A DNA stretch of 64,000 nt from Motacilla alba alba. Its lineage: Eukaryota; Chordata; Aves; Passeriformes; Motacillidae. Both the position numbers and the translations under genes were made by a program. Each line of letters begins with the position of its first letter. The stretch's first letter is position 1. The DNA lies in assembly GCF_015832195.1 (NCBI RefSeq), contig NC_052026.1, forward strand, positions 17,083,013 to 17,147,012, written 5' to 3'. Below, in pieces: positions 26,930 through 41,531 of this stretch. The notes beneath the pieces are model-generated. The model ran no database searches. It had not been told where the DNA came from and was given only the letters and a program-made list of their open reading frames with translations.

Positions 26930-26936
26930 TGACTCA
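26930..26936. promoter_or_regulatory. AP-1 consensus site
   Basis: TGACTCA, a perfect 7-mer. Such sites occur often by chance; it is listed because it is near the X-box. Confidence 0.3.
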
Positions 26937-27307
26937 TAAGTTTATTCACTCTGTGTGTAAGTGCCTAGATCAAATGTGTGGGCTCGCTTTCCTCCTCTTT
27001 CCCTCAGTGTGCAACTTCAGCATGTAAATGAGAAGTACTTGGTTATTTAAGGAGAGAAAAATGGTCCTATAGACTGGAAACATGAATAATTGCCTGTGAA
27101 ACAAGAAGGTGTTAACTTCCGTGAGTGCTCAGTGCCTCAGTCTGTGAGTAATCTACATTCAGATTCCATGTGAGCCACGGTGTAGTTATCCAGGAAAAGG
27201 GACTTTGTGCTCCTCAGTAGCAAGGAGGGCTAAGAACTGAATGTGTTTAGCAGTGACTTAAAGGTGAAATTAGATTATTTTTGAGACAGATGCAGACCTT
27301 GTTAACG

Positions 27308-27338
27308 ATTTCACATTATTGAGAGACTAATGTGAAAT
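27308..27338. repeat. Small perfect inverted repeat
   Basis: ATTTCACATTA, a 9-base loop, then TAATGTGAAAT: 11-bp arms with no mismatch. Function unknown. Confidence 0.8.
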
Positions 27339-30300
27339 GACAGGCAAAATTCTTTGCAATGAATGCATTTTATTAAAAACCAGTTGCAAACAGAATTCCT
27401 TTCAGCCCTGAGCTGCATTTAGGCTGCTCAATTGGTTTTCCCTGCTGCAACAGGTACCAATTCACTATGGCTTGATGTGCTCCTGTAGAAACTTCATTTT
27501 TTTTTGTGGAAACTCAGAACCAGATGCAGTTCTAGAATGCACTAATTTTACTCTGTTTTCTTTTAAAACACACTGAGGTCTTATCCTCCATCCATGAGAC
27601 CTCATGGCAAAGCTTCCACAAACCTCAATGAGAGCACTTGCTCAAGGATTGCGAAAGTCTTGCATTTGAACTACAATTGATTCTGGCACATAGTGCCAAG
27701 AAAATACCTATTTACTTCTTGTGACTAAAACATTTTATGAGTTTGAATGGTGGATTAATTATCTGAAGATGTTTTGAATTTAATTAGCTTCTCTTTATGA
27801 TCTTCTACATTAACTGTCCTTTATCCATAAAAGAAAGAATCCATTAAATGTTGTGGATGAGTGATAAACCATCATGCACTAGCATATAATTATTTTTTCC
27901 AGTATTTTTCTCTCTGAGTTTGGCCTGGAAGTATTCTGGAACAGATAAAACTGTGCCAATCCTGTACCTTAATCTTCAGAGATTGATGGAGTTTTGTGGA
28001 AACTCGTGCCAGAGGTGTGGGGAACATTCAAAGAAACCCTTTGGAAAAGGTTTAAATTTAAAATTCATGTAGTAAATGAGGATATAAGTAAGAAAGCAGG
28101 AGGCTAAGCATGATTTAGTAGAACATTAGGCGAGATCATAAAGGATAAGTAAATTTCTCTGAGGATATGTAATATCTTTCATTTATAAAGTGGCTTTCAT
28201 CCTGTAAGATCCTTAAAGTGCAACTATTAAGTACATGGGGACAGAATGTGTGTGTGCCTGTCTTAGTACAAACATCTCTAAAAAGAGGCATTTGCATAGA
28301 TATCTTTATTTTTGATACTTATTTCACAATACTTTTTCACATCAGGGTAGGAACAGAGTCTTCTTAAATGAGGGATTAGGGAAAAAGAGCTGGCAATTTT
28401 GATATGATATCAGAATTGCCATGACAGCCTTAATGTTCTCAAATCCATCATGAAAAAGAGATGTTACAGAAACCAGGAGAATATGTGCAACTCAGAGTAG
28501 AGAAGAAAAATTGTCCATTTATTCCATGGCTGTTCTTTCATCCAGCACCAGGAATGATGCAGTTGGTGCACCACAACTACCCCAAATCCACCCCAGAGCT
28601 CTCAGATTTATTAAGGAGCAGACAGTTCCAAGAGGATCTCAAGCTGAGTTGTGCCCAAAACTGAGCTCAAAGTTCTTTCTTTTTTTTTTTTTTTCTGTCA
28701 GACACACAGAATATTGCTGGTTTTTTCCCCCTATCTGCTTCTCCCTCAGCTGCCAGAAGCAGCATGGATTTGAGAGAGCCATGATAAGAGAAATTATTGA
28801 CATGAAAAGATGATTCCCTGAGTAAGAGTTTAGTAATTTCTCTCCATTGGACACATCAATAAGAATCTCTAATGATTGTCCCAATGTTTCCATGCTGATT
28901 TCCACGACCCTGAAGGAACATTTATTATGGTTATTACAGTAACACCTATCTCAGCACTCATCTTAAACATTTAATGGAGCATCACAGGATAAAAATCTAC
29001 ATTTGTCCTCCCCCAAGAGTTGATTCTGCCTTTGCAAGAACAGATGGCTTCTTTTGGACCTAAATTTCCTTATTTGTTTGTTGATCATTGCAAGTTTGAT
29101 GCTTTTATGGTTATTTCTTTGCATCTTACTTTGCAGCTAGGTTTTTTTTTTAAGTACCTAGAATAACTTGGCAACTTGAAGAATGTCAGAGTTAAAGCTT
29201 AGAGCAATTTGGTGTCCTCATAATAAACAACTCTGCTAATGCTTGCAGTCGTCTTGGAGTTATTAATCATCCATCCCCTCACTTATTTCAGCACCAAATC
29301 AAACTGAATAACCTTTGCATTAAGTAGTTGATCCGTCTGAGGAAAAAAAAATAGTTTTGCTACTTGGTTTATACAGTTTCTCACTGAGAGGGCACCTGGG
29401 GTTGTGATTGCACAGGAAGAAAGTGCAAATCTAAAATCTCTTTAATGGTACCAATGGTGCTGCAGAACTACTGAATATTTGATGTGGCCAGGTAATGTCA
29501 AGGCAGTGTGGATGGACTGCTTTGGTTTGTTTTGTCTCAAAAAGGGTCAAACGTGTGACACGACCTGTGTGTTTGTAAATGGAAGTTTGGGGTCTCATTC
29601 GTGTGTGTGTGGATTTCAGATTAGACATCTCTCCAATGAATATAAATGTATAATTGACCAGGTTTTATGGAGCTTTAAGGACTCTGCTAATAAGGAGAAT
29701 AACAGACTTCAGCATTGTCATACTCTTCTGATGAACAAAATCTTTTCAGGACTACTAGTACAAGTGTGCAAAATATATATGCAAAATCAGATAAAGATTT
29801 ACAGCTTGCAGACCTATTGATGATCATCTATGAGTTATTAAAACCCATAAAAATCCAACTTATCTCTCTTTAATTCTTCTAGAACCCATCCGATGCTGTG
29901 TGTTAAATTACTTAATGTTTGCTGGGCTTTTGTTACAATATTGGACACTGTTGCACTGTCTAATCACCAGGGAAAAGGTGATAGTACAAGTTTGTTTTTT
30001 TTTAAATCTGGAAGTCCAAACTTTCATTCTCAGACATTGCCACAGAAATTTTTTGTCCGGGGATTTCAAGGGTGTGATCCCATGAAGAACTGGGAGATGA
30101 TGGAGGCTTTATACCTGCACTGATATTAGGGTGCGTTGGTATTACCTGAATTTCTGACCAACCCAAAAAGAAGACTAGCAAGAAATCAGTTCATGTTTGC
30201 ACTACTAATGCAGCTTAAAAGGCTGTATCAAAATGTAGAGGGCTCCCTTCAAGCCCAGCAGCGTGGTGATAAGGCAGCAGGGCACCTCTCTGGAACAGGG

Positions 30301-30755
30301 GGCTCAAGTGCTCTCCAGAGCCAGATCATTTTGATTTGGATATTGTTGAGCTCAGGGACAAAAAAAAATAAATCAAATAAATACAAAATTCCTGATTGGC
30401 TGACAAATACTATGCATTGCAGTTTCTTCTCTGCACAGAGAGAATATCCTCATACCTGTGACTTTTTCCTTTTCCCTGAAGATGAAATAAAAATTCACTT
30501 CTGCTTGATAAAACACTCATGACTACTGAAAGCCTGTGCTGGTGACAAAACCCCAGGTGGGAGGGCCCAGGTTACTCAGGAATGTGCTCCAGCCTGGCAA
30601 CATCTGCAACAAGAATATTCACACTAAATCTGTTCTTATTGCTGCCCTTGCTGCAAGCTCTCAACTCATGCTGTAGACTAAGGTGATTACTACACTAATA
30701 TTCTGTGTTTGCATTAATCCTGACAGTCCTCTGCAGCAGAATGGCCTGCTAGAAA

Positions 30756-30818
30756 TAAAAAACAAACAAACAAACAAACACAACCCCCAAAAAACCAAAA
30801 ACCAAAAAAACCAGAAAA
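30756..30818 (+). repeat. (CAAA)n microsatellite and A/C-rich run
   Basis: Five to six CAAA units are followed by A-rich sequence with CC interruptions. A simple repeat. Confidence 0.9.
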
Positions 30819-33333
30819 CTTGGATTGAATTTCTGGTTTGGGAGATGGGGATTTCATGATTTGTTTTGGTAGTACCTCAGCAGTCATGGACTAATTAGTT
30901 CTGTCATTGATTATATCAAAGCCTGAACCTCTAAACTGAGAGATTCATTGGAAATGCTCACATGTGTTTTATTTCCAGCTATGTCTGTGGAAACATTACT
31001 GATATATCAGTGTGAAATATCGAGGAGAGACTTTAGGACATGTTCTGTTCAGTGCTAACATTATAGTTTTGTGTTGAGAAACATTATAGAGATATAGGAA
31101 CATATATATTTATAGGTTGGGACAAAAAAGAGGAACAATATTTGGCAATTTTTCAACAAAGTCATGTTCTTGCATGACTTAAAAGTGATACAGTTGGCTG
31201 TCCTATCCACTCTGCTTCAATAACAACTGCAACTTGGTACTAAAAATTTTTATTTGTTTGTCCCACTTTTAGTTTTCAGTGGAGGTGAATTGTTTCAGCA
31301 ACAGGTCAAGGGCAAAACTAGCAGCTCTCCAGTCCTCATCCCTTGTGTGAATGTGCAGGGCAGCCTGAGAACCTTTCTGACTTTCTTTGCAGACAGCTTC
31401 ATTTTCTCTGTGCTGCTGTATTGTGTTGTCCTACCATGGCTTTCTCTCTTCCCCTCCACTATCAACAACCACCCTTTTGAAACTGGTTTGGTCCTTAAAG
31501 CCAGACTTGACCCTCAAAACTGACCCTCAAATCAGGAATTCAGGCAGAGGTAAGGAGAAGGGATGTTAAAAGTTTAGTTTAATGATTTAAAGTCAAAGCT
31601 GGCTCTGAATTTGGCTCACTTCTACAACACTCAAACTCATCACTGACAAAGCTACATGAGTGTATGAGCAAGGCTTGGAGCTTTAAGTTACAGGGCTGAT
31701 TTTCGGCCTGATTATTCACAAAACCGTGTAATTAATCTGTCATAGGAAAACACAGCAAGCAGCACACCAAATGCAATCCCCATTAAGTCAACAGGAGTCA
31801 TCCCACCGACTTTAATGAGCTTTGAATCCACTCATAAATCTGCTGTGAGGAGTGTCCAAATCAAAATTTATCTGGGGGTGACCTTGATGTTAATTGTTAG
31901 TGCTTCCATGTTGTTTAATTGCCAGGAAAGCTGAATGCATTAGTGGGACTATCATATGGTATGGTCCTTTCTATTGGATACTATTAGCATCAAGTTGATG
32001 TATGTAATATTAATTGTACATAATGTTAGTGGGTAGTCACAGTCTGCCAGTTATATTTTGTATCTGTGAAACAGGAAAAAAAACCCTCTTCAGTTATTTT
32101 TAATGTCGCTTCTCCCTTCAGCTGAATCCCTGCAAAATTAATGTTTTTTTGATCAAGCAGCTCTTCAGAGGATCTCAGAAGTTTCACATTTATTCAGTGG
32201 CTTTTAATCCCAGATTTTGTGTACTGACTGTAATTACTTAAAAATTATATCTCAAATTTGTAAATAACATAAAGGAGATTCTGTACAGTCCTATGATGTT
32301 TATTAAATTTAACATCTGCCAGAAAAGTTCAATCATCTGTATCCCAAATGGAAATGTTTCCTTCTTTACCATGTCATATTTAATTCAATTAGAGGAAAAA
32401 CATGGGGAATACATTAGAAGTACAAATGGGAAAGAGTTCCTTTAATTTTTGTCTACTAAACAGAAAAGTAGATGGTTTACTTGAGGAACATAATTACTGT
32501 AGCTTCTAGTGGTATAAAAACATGGGAGAGTTATAGTTGGAGGAGTGGAGGAGAGAAATTATTGGTTTTGTTTAATGGCTTTCTGAATCCCTTGTCAGTG
32601 CTGGTAATTATTGTGTCTTTTCTTTTTGTTGGCTCTCAATGCATTAGGCTGTGCTTACGATCATTTTATTAATGGAAAGTATGTTTCTGAACAATTGTGA
32701 ATCAGATAAGTGGCTTGATTAAAACTCATTCTTTAAAACTATAAAATGAGAAAATAACGTGAATTAACCTCGAGTCTAGACAGTGGGAAGATAAGACTCT
32801 GGTTTGCAGTGAGGGTGTGTGCTTAGAAGGGAGGGCAAGAACCTCCTGCGCTGGCATTTCTGCTTCATTTCACCGCAGTATGGAAGCACTGAGGAAGACT
32901 GTGGCTTTAGGAGATAGATGCAGGAAAGAGCTTCTAGGAGGAAACCCAAGCTGGGCAAAAGGAGGAAGTGTTACTACTGACAATCTTCACTTTGATATCT
33001 CTCTGTGTCTGATCCCTGCAGAAAATGGAGTTATTCAATAAGCACATCACAGGTGGGGTTTTGTCTTGGTTTGAAAAGACAGGTGTCTGCTAAGGAAGAA
33101 ATCCAAACAAAAAAATCCCATCGCACACATTTAATCCCAACCTTAACAAAAAAAAAAAACCAAACAAAAAAAATCCACACTTTGGCACTCCATTAGCATC
33201 ATTATTATCTAGTCCAAGGAGACTAATTTGTAATCTTCTGATAAGAGATTTATATGTGTGAAGTGTATTTTTCAAAAATATCAGTGGAACCGCGATGGAA
33301 TGCTGAGTTCTGTGAGACTCATTTAAGCAGATG

Positions 33334-33348
33334 TCTCTCTCTCTCTCT
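33334..33348 (+). repeat. (TC)n microsatellite
   Basis: An uninterrupted run of seven to eight TC units. Confidence 0.85.
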
Positions 33349-35019
33349 AGATATATGTGAATGTGCTACATGGATTTTATCTCAGCTAATAAGCATGAAT
33401 TATACATTCTTAAATGCTTCTTCCATTTATCAAGCTTAATGTTGTTTAAAAAAATCTGAAAACAAACAAAAAAACACTATAGAATATTTTCTTTTAACTT
33501 TCCCCATGCTGCAACTCTTCCCATGGGATGACAAGTACCTTAAATCAGTGCAATAATTGTCTTATAAAAATGGCACACTAAGCATGTTTTTCCACCAGAA
33601 ATTTTCATTTTGATTCTCAATATCTCATATCTGACACTGGGCTAAATGAGAACATGGCTTAGCAGTTGATATTGATTTGCATGTAATTTTTTCATTTCTC
33701 TTTTCTATTCAAAAGGAATCAGTGCTGACAAGTTAATGAACTCCAGCTACAAATACAGAGAGATAAGCCATGGGATAGGTTTAGTACCTGCCTTGTTCTA
33801 ATTACGAAAGGTTTTCTTTGGGTGGCTGTTTCATGTTCACTACAGGGAAACTGGAATAAAGTGACTGTCAACAAAGTAGACACCTGAAAAAGTGACATAG
33901 TTTAGGGCTATTTATAGAATGTTTAAGCAAGTCTACATCAATTTATCCCAATATTTTTAAGTCTCTAATATTTACAGGTGGAATATACTTAAAATAAAAG
34001 TACACTGAGTCCTAGGGCTCTATGTTGAATAAAGATTCATAAAACTATTCTACTTTATATCATCTATTTTTAACTTCTTGTATAAATTAACAGCTTTGGA
34101 CAGTGACAGTAGAGATCAGGACTGAAAACCAGGTCTCAGAACATTTTTTTCCCTGAACTTCTTTGTACACCTTTTTCCCCCTCCAATGAATAAACCTGGC
34201 ATCTAAGGAGTTATTCCAAGTTGAGTTCAGGTGTTGTTTCACATGGCTAAATTGATGAATGTGATTGATGTGGTATTTTGGCTGCTATGTCCTGCTGCTT
34301 GGAGATATGAGCTGGTCAAACCTCATTCAGAAATAAAATCCTGTTTTGTGGCCTAGGGTAGATTTCTTTTGTCCATACAACTTGAAGCTGCTTCCAGAAG
34401 TACTGTAAAACTGAGTTTTACATTGAAACCAACCTGTGGTGTGAACAACTCTGAAGTACCTTTGGTGCTTTGGAGGAGGAGCAGACTGTGGTATTGCTCT
34501 GTGGTGTAAATTTACTAGAAGGTAATTCTCCACCACCTGGAATTTTCTATCAGACACTTCCTGCACTGCCAGCAGTGATAGAGATAATTAATCTGACCAG
34601 GGAATTTGGCCACTGAAGTCACTTGTGGACTTTTGGAATTAAAGACTCTCTGAATGTTTGCACGACTAACAAGCCATGCAGGAATGGAGTGAGGAAGAGA
34701 GAGGAGCTGTGGATATTCACTGGCTTGGGCAGCAAATGTCTGTGGTGACCATAAAAGGCAGGGAACAGGACGTTCCATGCTTTCCACCATGGGTTCTCTT
34801 CTCAGAAGAGCAGGGTGGGGAAGGCCGTGGCACTCTGCCCTGGATTCCAGCCTTGCCCAGTGTTGCTCTGGCAATGGGAACAAACTCTTGTCTCTGGGGA
34901 ACACACTGATGGTATTTGGCCAACCAGAGCAGTGGCATAAACGCAAGTTTAAAGCTGTATTTAAAGAGCTGTGCCTGCACAGTTTGAGACACCAGCTCTG
35001 CCTCGCTGTCGTGCTGATG

Positions 35020-35147
35020 GTCACAGAATATGCTAATTTGAAAGGGACCCACTGGGATCATCAAAGTCCAGCTCCTGGCCCGGCACAGGACACCCCAACA
35101 ATCCCCCGTGTGCCTGGGAGTGTTGTCCCAGCACTCCTCCAGCTATG
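35020..35147 (-). mobile_element. CR1 LINE 3' fragment, songbird-type subfamily
   Basis: The + strand reads TCACAGAATATGCTAATTTG, AAAGGGACCCACTGGGATCA, TCAAAGTCCAGCTCCTGGCC, CACAGGACACCCCAACAATC, then GTGTGCCTGGGAGTGTTGTC. This is the reverse complement of a CR1 subfamily 3' end that I associate with passerines (there CACAGAATATGCT.AGTTGG, AACTCCTGGCCCTGCACAGG). It is the best single clue to a songbird host. Confidence 0.85.
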
Positions 35148-38100
35148 AACACGATGCTGATGGGCAAAGACCTGGAGCAGTGGTTTCTTGGCTTCAGAGG
35201 GCTCTGATTTTGCAGCAGGAGGGAAATAGATGTGCAGCAGAAAAAGTTCCTTTTCCTCTCCTCTACCCCAAACAAAACTCAAAACAGCTAAGGAGAATCA
35301 GCAGCAATAATGTTGTTTATTAAAGATGAGAGGATGAGAGGTTGAAATGGGTATTTTTCAGATCTTTTCCCAAAATTATTATTCAGCCCTTGTATGGGGA
35401 TAAGTCTGATGAAGGATTCATTTATTTGCCATTTCAGTATCATTCATGTTTTCCTAACAGGAGAGAAATGTGAAATAACGAAAACATTGTTCTTTATTCC
35501 AAGATTAAAGTTTCAAAAGCTTAAGATTTGAACTTTACTTACATCTTTTGAAGAGGCTTGAGAAGCTATTATGCAACCATATCTTTCATTTCAACTACAG
35601 TTGAAAACAATACCATCAATACAGCATAAAAATATTGGGTTTAACTTGTTTCTATTTGTATTGCAAGGGTAAATACCTCACAGGGCTTCCAGCCTAAATT
35701 TGCAGGCTCAAAAATGTTGTGATTATTCAGGATAAGCTTCAGACAAGCCTATGAAATCCCAGCTATTTGTTTGGTGCGAATGCAGATCTCCTCATTGAAG
35801 CGCAGCCATGCCTGACACGAGCAGAGAGTTCACTTAAAGTCTTTGTTGTTTCTAAAGATAATGAGAGTTTCAGGGTATTTTTTGTATTTCTTAAGAAAGT
35901 TTAAATATCACCTCAAGGACATGGAGGTAGATGGACACAGAGCTGTCAGAATTAAAAATGAATGACAGGAAGAAATTTTGTTTGCATAAATTTTCTAGGA
36001 GAGAAATTGGGAAGATGGGTAAGGGACAGAGCAGAAGAAAAGTGTAGGATCATAATGAGATAAAAGTTGTGACATACAGAAGGGGTCATCAAGAGCCCTA
36101 AAATTAAAAATAAAAGAAGGAGGGGGGAGAGGAGGGCAGAAGTAGCTAGACAGAAAATGAGAGCTCAGGAAAAAAATAAAGAAAATACTGTATAAAAAAA
36201 ATCTATTCTAACAGGTTTCCTCAAATTGTTCATGCCCCCTCCCTCTGTTTTATTTTCCCTTTGCAGCCTGTAGCATGAGTCTCATAAAACTTCACTAAGA
36301 TTATAATGCAATACCTTGGCACCAATCTCTCTTGTTTATGTGTCCATTAGTTCAAAGCCACAGACAGGCAATTTATTGGGTATGAAAAATGTCACCTATG
36401 GCACACTCATTTGCATCTGAAAATTGATTTTTGTCACACTGGGATTTTAGGACAGCCTTTTTTGGCAGCCAACGTTGCCACAAAGCATAATAAAAATAAT
36501 TATGTGACCACAAAAGCAGGTGAAGTTCACTGTAAGTTTTAAGTCTTTGGGGAATTGCAGTTGGCAAGGCATTATTGATGAGCTTGTGATCCTTCTTGGT
36601 GATTAAATATTGACACCTAAACTTAAAACATTACTTGAGATTGCCAGCAAAGTGGATAACAACATAATGGGACTTGATAGTGTTTACTCAAACATTTCAG
36701 CATGATAGCAGAATATTAGTGATGTCACTTGAACAATTGAACTATTAATTAAGATTTTTTAAAACTGGTAATCACTGAGCTGTGGAATGTTTTTTAAGAA
36801 AGTACTGTTAAACACCTTTAGAGGCTCAGTTAAAACATGTCACCAGCTTAGCAGTTTTGCATCTGCTAAGTCAATTCATTAATTCATTTTCTACTTTCTG
36901 ATGTGTTTGGCTGTTGGAGTTTGCCAAGTGTTTGTCTCTCACTGATATGATGGTTAATGTACATGGGAAGGTGTCATTTTCCATTGTGATACTGAAAAAT
37001 CCTATTAATTATCAGTGTTAAGTTGTTCAAACACTTTCATTAGTTATTTTGGCAAAACAATTCCCCGGGGTGAGATATATTTATATAACAAATTCCTCTA
37101 AAGCTGAATCAACCATAAATGGATTATGCAAACTTGTTTCCTTTCTTGTAGATAAATTGTTTTACAGCAGTGTTCATTATGAGAAAGTCCTTTACCCACT
37201 GTAGTACTTAATCAGCACAGAATAATCTACAGCTTCAGTTTCAATGGTAAAAAGGCACCATTCTTTAATATGAATCCAACTTTTAATCTTAGCCCTGGAT
37301 GCTGGTTCTTTTATTTTTTATGCCTGATTTAAAGCACAGGCAAAGGGTGGTGATTTATAAGCTCATACTCCTTAAGGAAGTTTCTGTATGCAGTCATGAA
37401 AGGAAAAACATGCTGTTGAAAAGGGATGAGCATGATCTGACTGAGATGTGGGTTGGAGAAAGGATGGAGACCAAAAGGTGATTCTTTGGCATTTAAGGAA
37501 TGTGTGACTTTTTATACAAACATAGAACTCAGCGGAGAAATTTGGGATTATTGAAGCATTTGATTTTGTTAAAATACAAATTGATACCTTTGTTTTCTAA
37601 ACAAGTTTTAACTGTTTGACCAGTTCATTAATAACCCCTTGGCATGTGACTGCACTCTGAGAGGTGTCCAGAGTGTGACACAACTCCTGGCTGGTTCTGT
37701 GGAGCTCCTTTGCTGGGATTTATGGGACAGAGCACTAAACAGTAACCAAGGACTGCACGCCCATATTTCACACACACTCAGGGCTGTCTCTGCCAGCAGA
37801 AGGATTTGACCTTAATCATGGGTTACTCATAGGCCTCTCAAAACTGAGCCTGTTTTAAATCATGGGTGGCACAAATATTTTGCTCTGAAATCAGGCTGCA
37901 GCTGCCAGGCGCTGGCTGTCGTTTGGGGCCCACTGGCATTTGTTCCTAGCAAAGAAGCCAGCCTGAAAAGTATCAGGGAAAGCCTGGGAGTACCAGGAAA
38001 GTCAGTCAGAGACTTTACCTCATTAGCAGAGGGGTATGTTTCTGTCAACTATCACAAGTGTCATTAAAAATCAGAGCAAACACTTTTATATTTGCTTGTT

Positions 38101-41100
38101 GCACTAGAATTCAGACAAAACCTCCAACATATTTTCTTCTTTGCAAATGATTTTTACTGCCCTTGCACTCTTGGTTTAAATTTTTATTGGGGTAGGAAAA
38201 GAGCTCTGTTATTTTCTAACTTTTTCTTCACTGTTTTAGCACTATTTCCTACTTCAGGGTTTGTTAGGTTCGGTCTCCTGGACTCTGGCTATATTTTCAA
38301 TGTGGGATTTATAGTTGGTAGAAGTAGCCTGGATCACAGTCTGAGTGTGCTCAGTAACATTGTTTGACCATATTTGGTTCTCTTCAACTGAAAGGACCAG
38401 TCTCTGCTGGTAAAATTCCATATTTAGTTTCGAACCAATGATTTCACTTTTATAAATTGTTGCATCCAATAGAGAGGAAAAATCATTACTATCAGTGCAG
38501 AAACACTTAGGTAAATACAAGTGGTTCTTTTACAATGTTAAAAGCGAAAATGTGTGAGTTTCCAATTCCCTCATACTGATAGAATCAGTAGAAAAGTGAT
38601 TCTGTTGTGTTTTATATAATGTACAGTGAAATACCAATGAATACTTTTTCTACCTTATTGAATGATACCAGGCTGTTACCATCAATGAGAGCAAAACTAC
38701 TTGCTTCTATTTCTTTGCTTGCTCAAAATTCTAAAGGAAAAAAAAAATAACAGTTTACTTGAGCTCCCATGAATTTTCTGACCTACCCACCTATGTTTTA
38801 ATCTAGAAAAATACTATTCCCTGGAAAGTACTAATCAACAGAAGTATTTCCATTGCATGGGTTCATTCTCCACAGCACGGCTATTCCAAACCTCATTCCG
38901 TCTTTTACAATTTTTTTTTGGTTTTGTAATTTATGCCATTACTCCTCCAAGTGGCACAGACATCACTTCCCATCAAGTCATTCAGATCACAGAGATAACC
39001 TTTTTGTTTTCATCTTGTGCTCTAAATGTAATAAATCAAATCCTTGCCAAAAGCAAGTTCTGAATTTTATATCGTGAAATTTGCATTTCATGCTCTGCTG
39101 CTTATTCACAGAAGCCATCCAATCTGAAAAGACAAATAATGCCACATGACTTGTGTAACTAATACAGACAAATGTTTCCAAGCAACTGCCTGAGCAATCT
39201 GAAGATCAAAAATTACTCATCTGAAAAACTTGCGTATAATGGTAGATAATGTATTTGTTCACAGATTTCAGGGTCTGCTAATGGACAGTTTGTAAACTGA
39301 AACAGGACCAAAAATGTATCCAATTAGGAAGGCTGCAATTTATTAACTTGTCTCTATTAGATAGCTCCAGCAAAATAAAGCTATTTTAGGCCAAGAAAGT
39401 CGTACTGCACTTCACTGCTCTGTGCAATGATCAGGCAAGAGCAGCCAGACCCTCAAGCACAGTGCTGCAGGTTTGATTTTGGAGCTGGGATACCAAAGGG
39501 AATGGTGTGAACAAAGTTGAATAATGCAGAGTTGATTTAATTTTCTCACGTTCCTTGGAAATTCTTCACTTTGCAGTAGCAGCATGCTATGCCTGCTCTG
39601 ACACACACAGGGTCTTTGGTCACGTTTGGAGGCTGGACGTTTGTACTTGGCATGTGCAATGAGAACTGGAGAATCGTTCTTACAAATTCATAAAGACATT
39701 TAAATACAGTCCACTCGAGGTTCTTCTGGGGCTGGCATGATGGATAATTATGAGGGGTAGACAAATATAGCTGATTTAGCTCAAGCTGTGAGAACACAGG
39801 GTTTCAGTTCCAGAATTGTCCTGTTTAAATTCCAGTATGTCAGTAGAAGCAGCAGACATCACAGGTCTGGCTTTAATGACTTCAGTTACTTTGGGAGCAA
39901 GAAAATGCACATAGATAAAAATAGAATTTATCTGACAGATCTGAAAAAATATGAAATATGAACAAAAAGGTAAAGTGGAAATAAAGGGGTGGATAATCTC
40001 CTTTGGTCAGAGCCCAGGCTTTTGAATGCATTTGAATACATTATTTCTTTCTCAGAAACACACTGGACTAGAAATCAAGACCTGAGCAGGATTTTCAGAT
40101 CTGTGGAGTGCTAAAATAACAGCATTCACTGGAAGGTCTGTGGGAACAATTATTAGAACAATACAGAACTTGTGTCTGCCCTGTGGCTGCTGGGCTGGCT
40201 GTGCCTCTCAGTCGCTGCACTGGACTTAACAAGGAGCACTGGAGAGCTCCAGCCCTGCTCTGACAGCTTTGAGAGCATCATTTCCTTTAAATAATCTTGG
40301 ATTCTGCTTCCCACTGCTCAGAAGCACAGAGTGGGAAGCCCATGGCCAATGCCACAAAAACAAGTAGCACTGGAGTTGCCAGGCAAATGACATGCAGGGA
40401 GTAAGTCTGGATCTGTCTTCTCTTGGCCAGGAAACTTTAATAAAACCTGTTTACTTGGTGTTTGTGTAGGTGGGGACTGTTCTCATACCATGGGGATGCT
40501 CAGTTAAAGGTCAGCAGGTGTGAACTAAGGAATATAAATATTTCTGTGCTCCTCTGGCTGCAGGTTGTTAGGGCAAGATGCTCAGATTCAAACATATGAA
40601 TTGGACTGATTTACAGTTGGGAACTCTCATGTCACATTTCATGTATTGTCAAGTGTACTTGGCTTTAGTTTCTGCAGTTATAATCCAGAAAAAACATCTT
40701 CAAACCATTGTAAACTATGACTCCTGCCATTTTAGGCTCTTCTCCCTGAAGTATGTGGCAATTAATATTGTTAGCAGCCTGATGTTACAGCTCATGAATC
40801 ATTGATCTGTTCCAGCACAGCAATTAATTTGCCTCTGATTCCTGACAGGTACACTCTTTGAATTTCCTGAAGCAGACTTAATTGCCAGCATGCGATTAAG
40901 GAGAAATGTGAGAATTCACAAAGATGTCCAAGCCTATGTCTGGGTCTCCATCTAGCATCTTTCACTTTTCTTTTGGGAACCTTCTGCAAAAAAAGCCGTG
41001 CTTTGATTTCCCACCCCAAAACAGATACAGAAAAACCAAAATAATATTGCTATTTCTAGCCAGCATATTTTATGAATTCAGCAGAAATCAAATCTAGAAG

Positions 41101-41531
41101 TCAAATTTGAGTGAATGACTTGGGTTTGTTGGTTTTGGGGTTTTTTTTGGTTTTTTTTTCATGCGTCTTGGAGTTAATACTTTTTTAAAACTTGGTTCAT
41201 TGCATGTCCATTTCCAGACACATTTCATCTAAGTCAGAACTTCAACTGGGTGCTCTCTTCTTTAGTAATACTGTGTGGGTCTTTGAGACTGTCCAGACTA
41301 ATGAAAGGTTTAGAACTAACAGGCATTGTCCTGTGAATTTAATTGGGTCACTGTGGTGGGAACAAATAGCACAGGGCATGTTTAGGTCTTGTATTCTCAC
41401 CTTTGAAAAATGCAGCCAGAGTGCAGCAGGAAGCCTGGCAGTGCTCAGGTGATAATGAAAAGTTGTCCACAAGCCACTACAGCACTGTCTCTTTATTGTG
41501 CCACACAACAGAGTTAAGCTGCTGCTGTAGG

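Noticed and set aside
34515..35064. Minus-strand open frames of 169 and 115 codons
   Set aside because: They run into the CR1 fragment at 35020, show no family resemblance and have no conserved motif.
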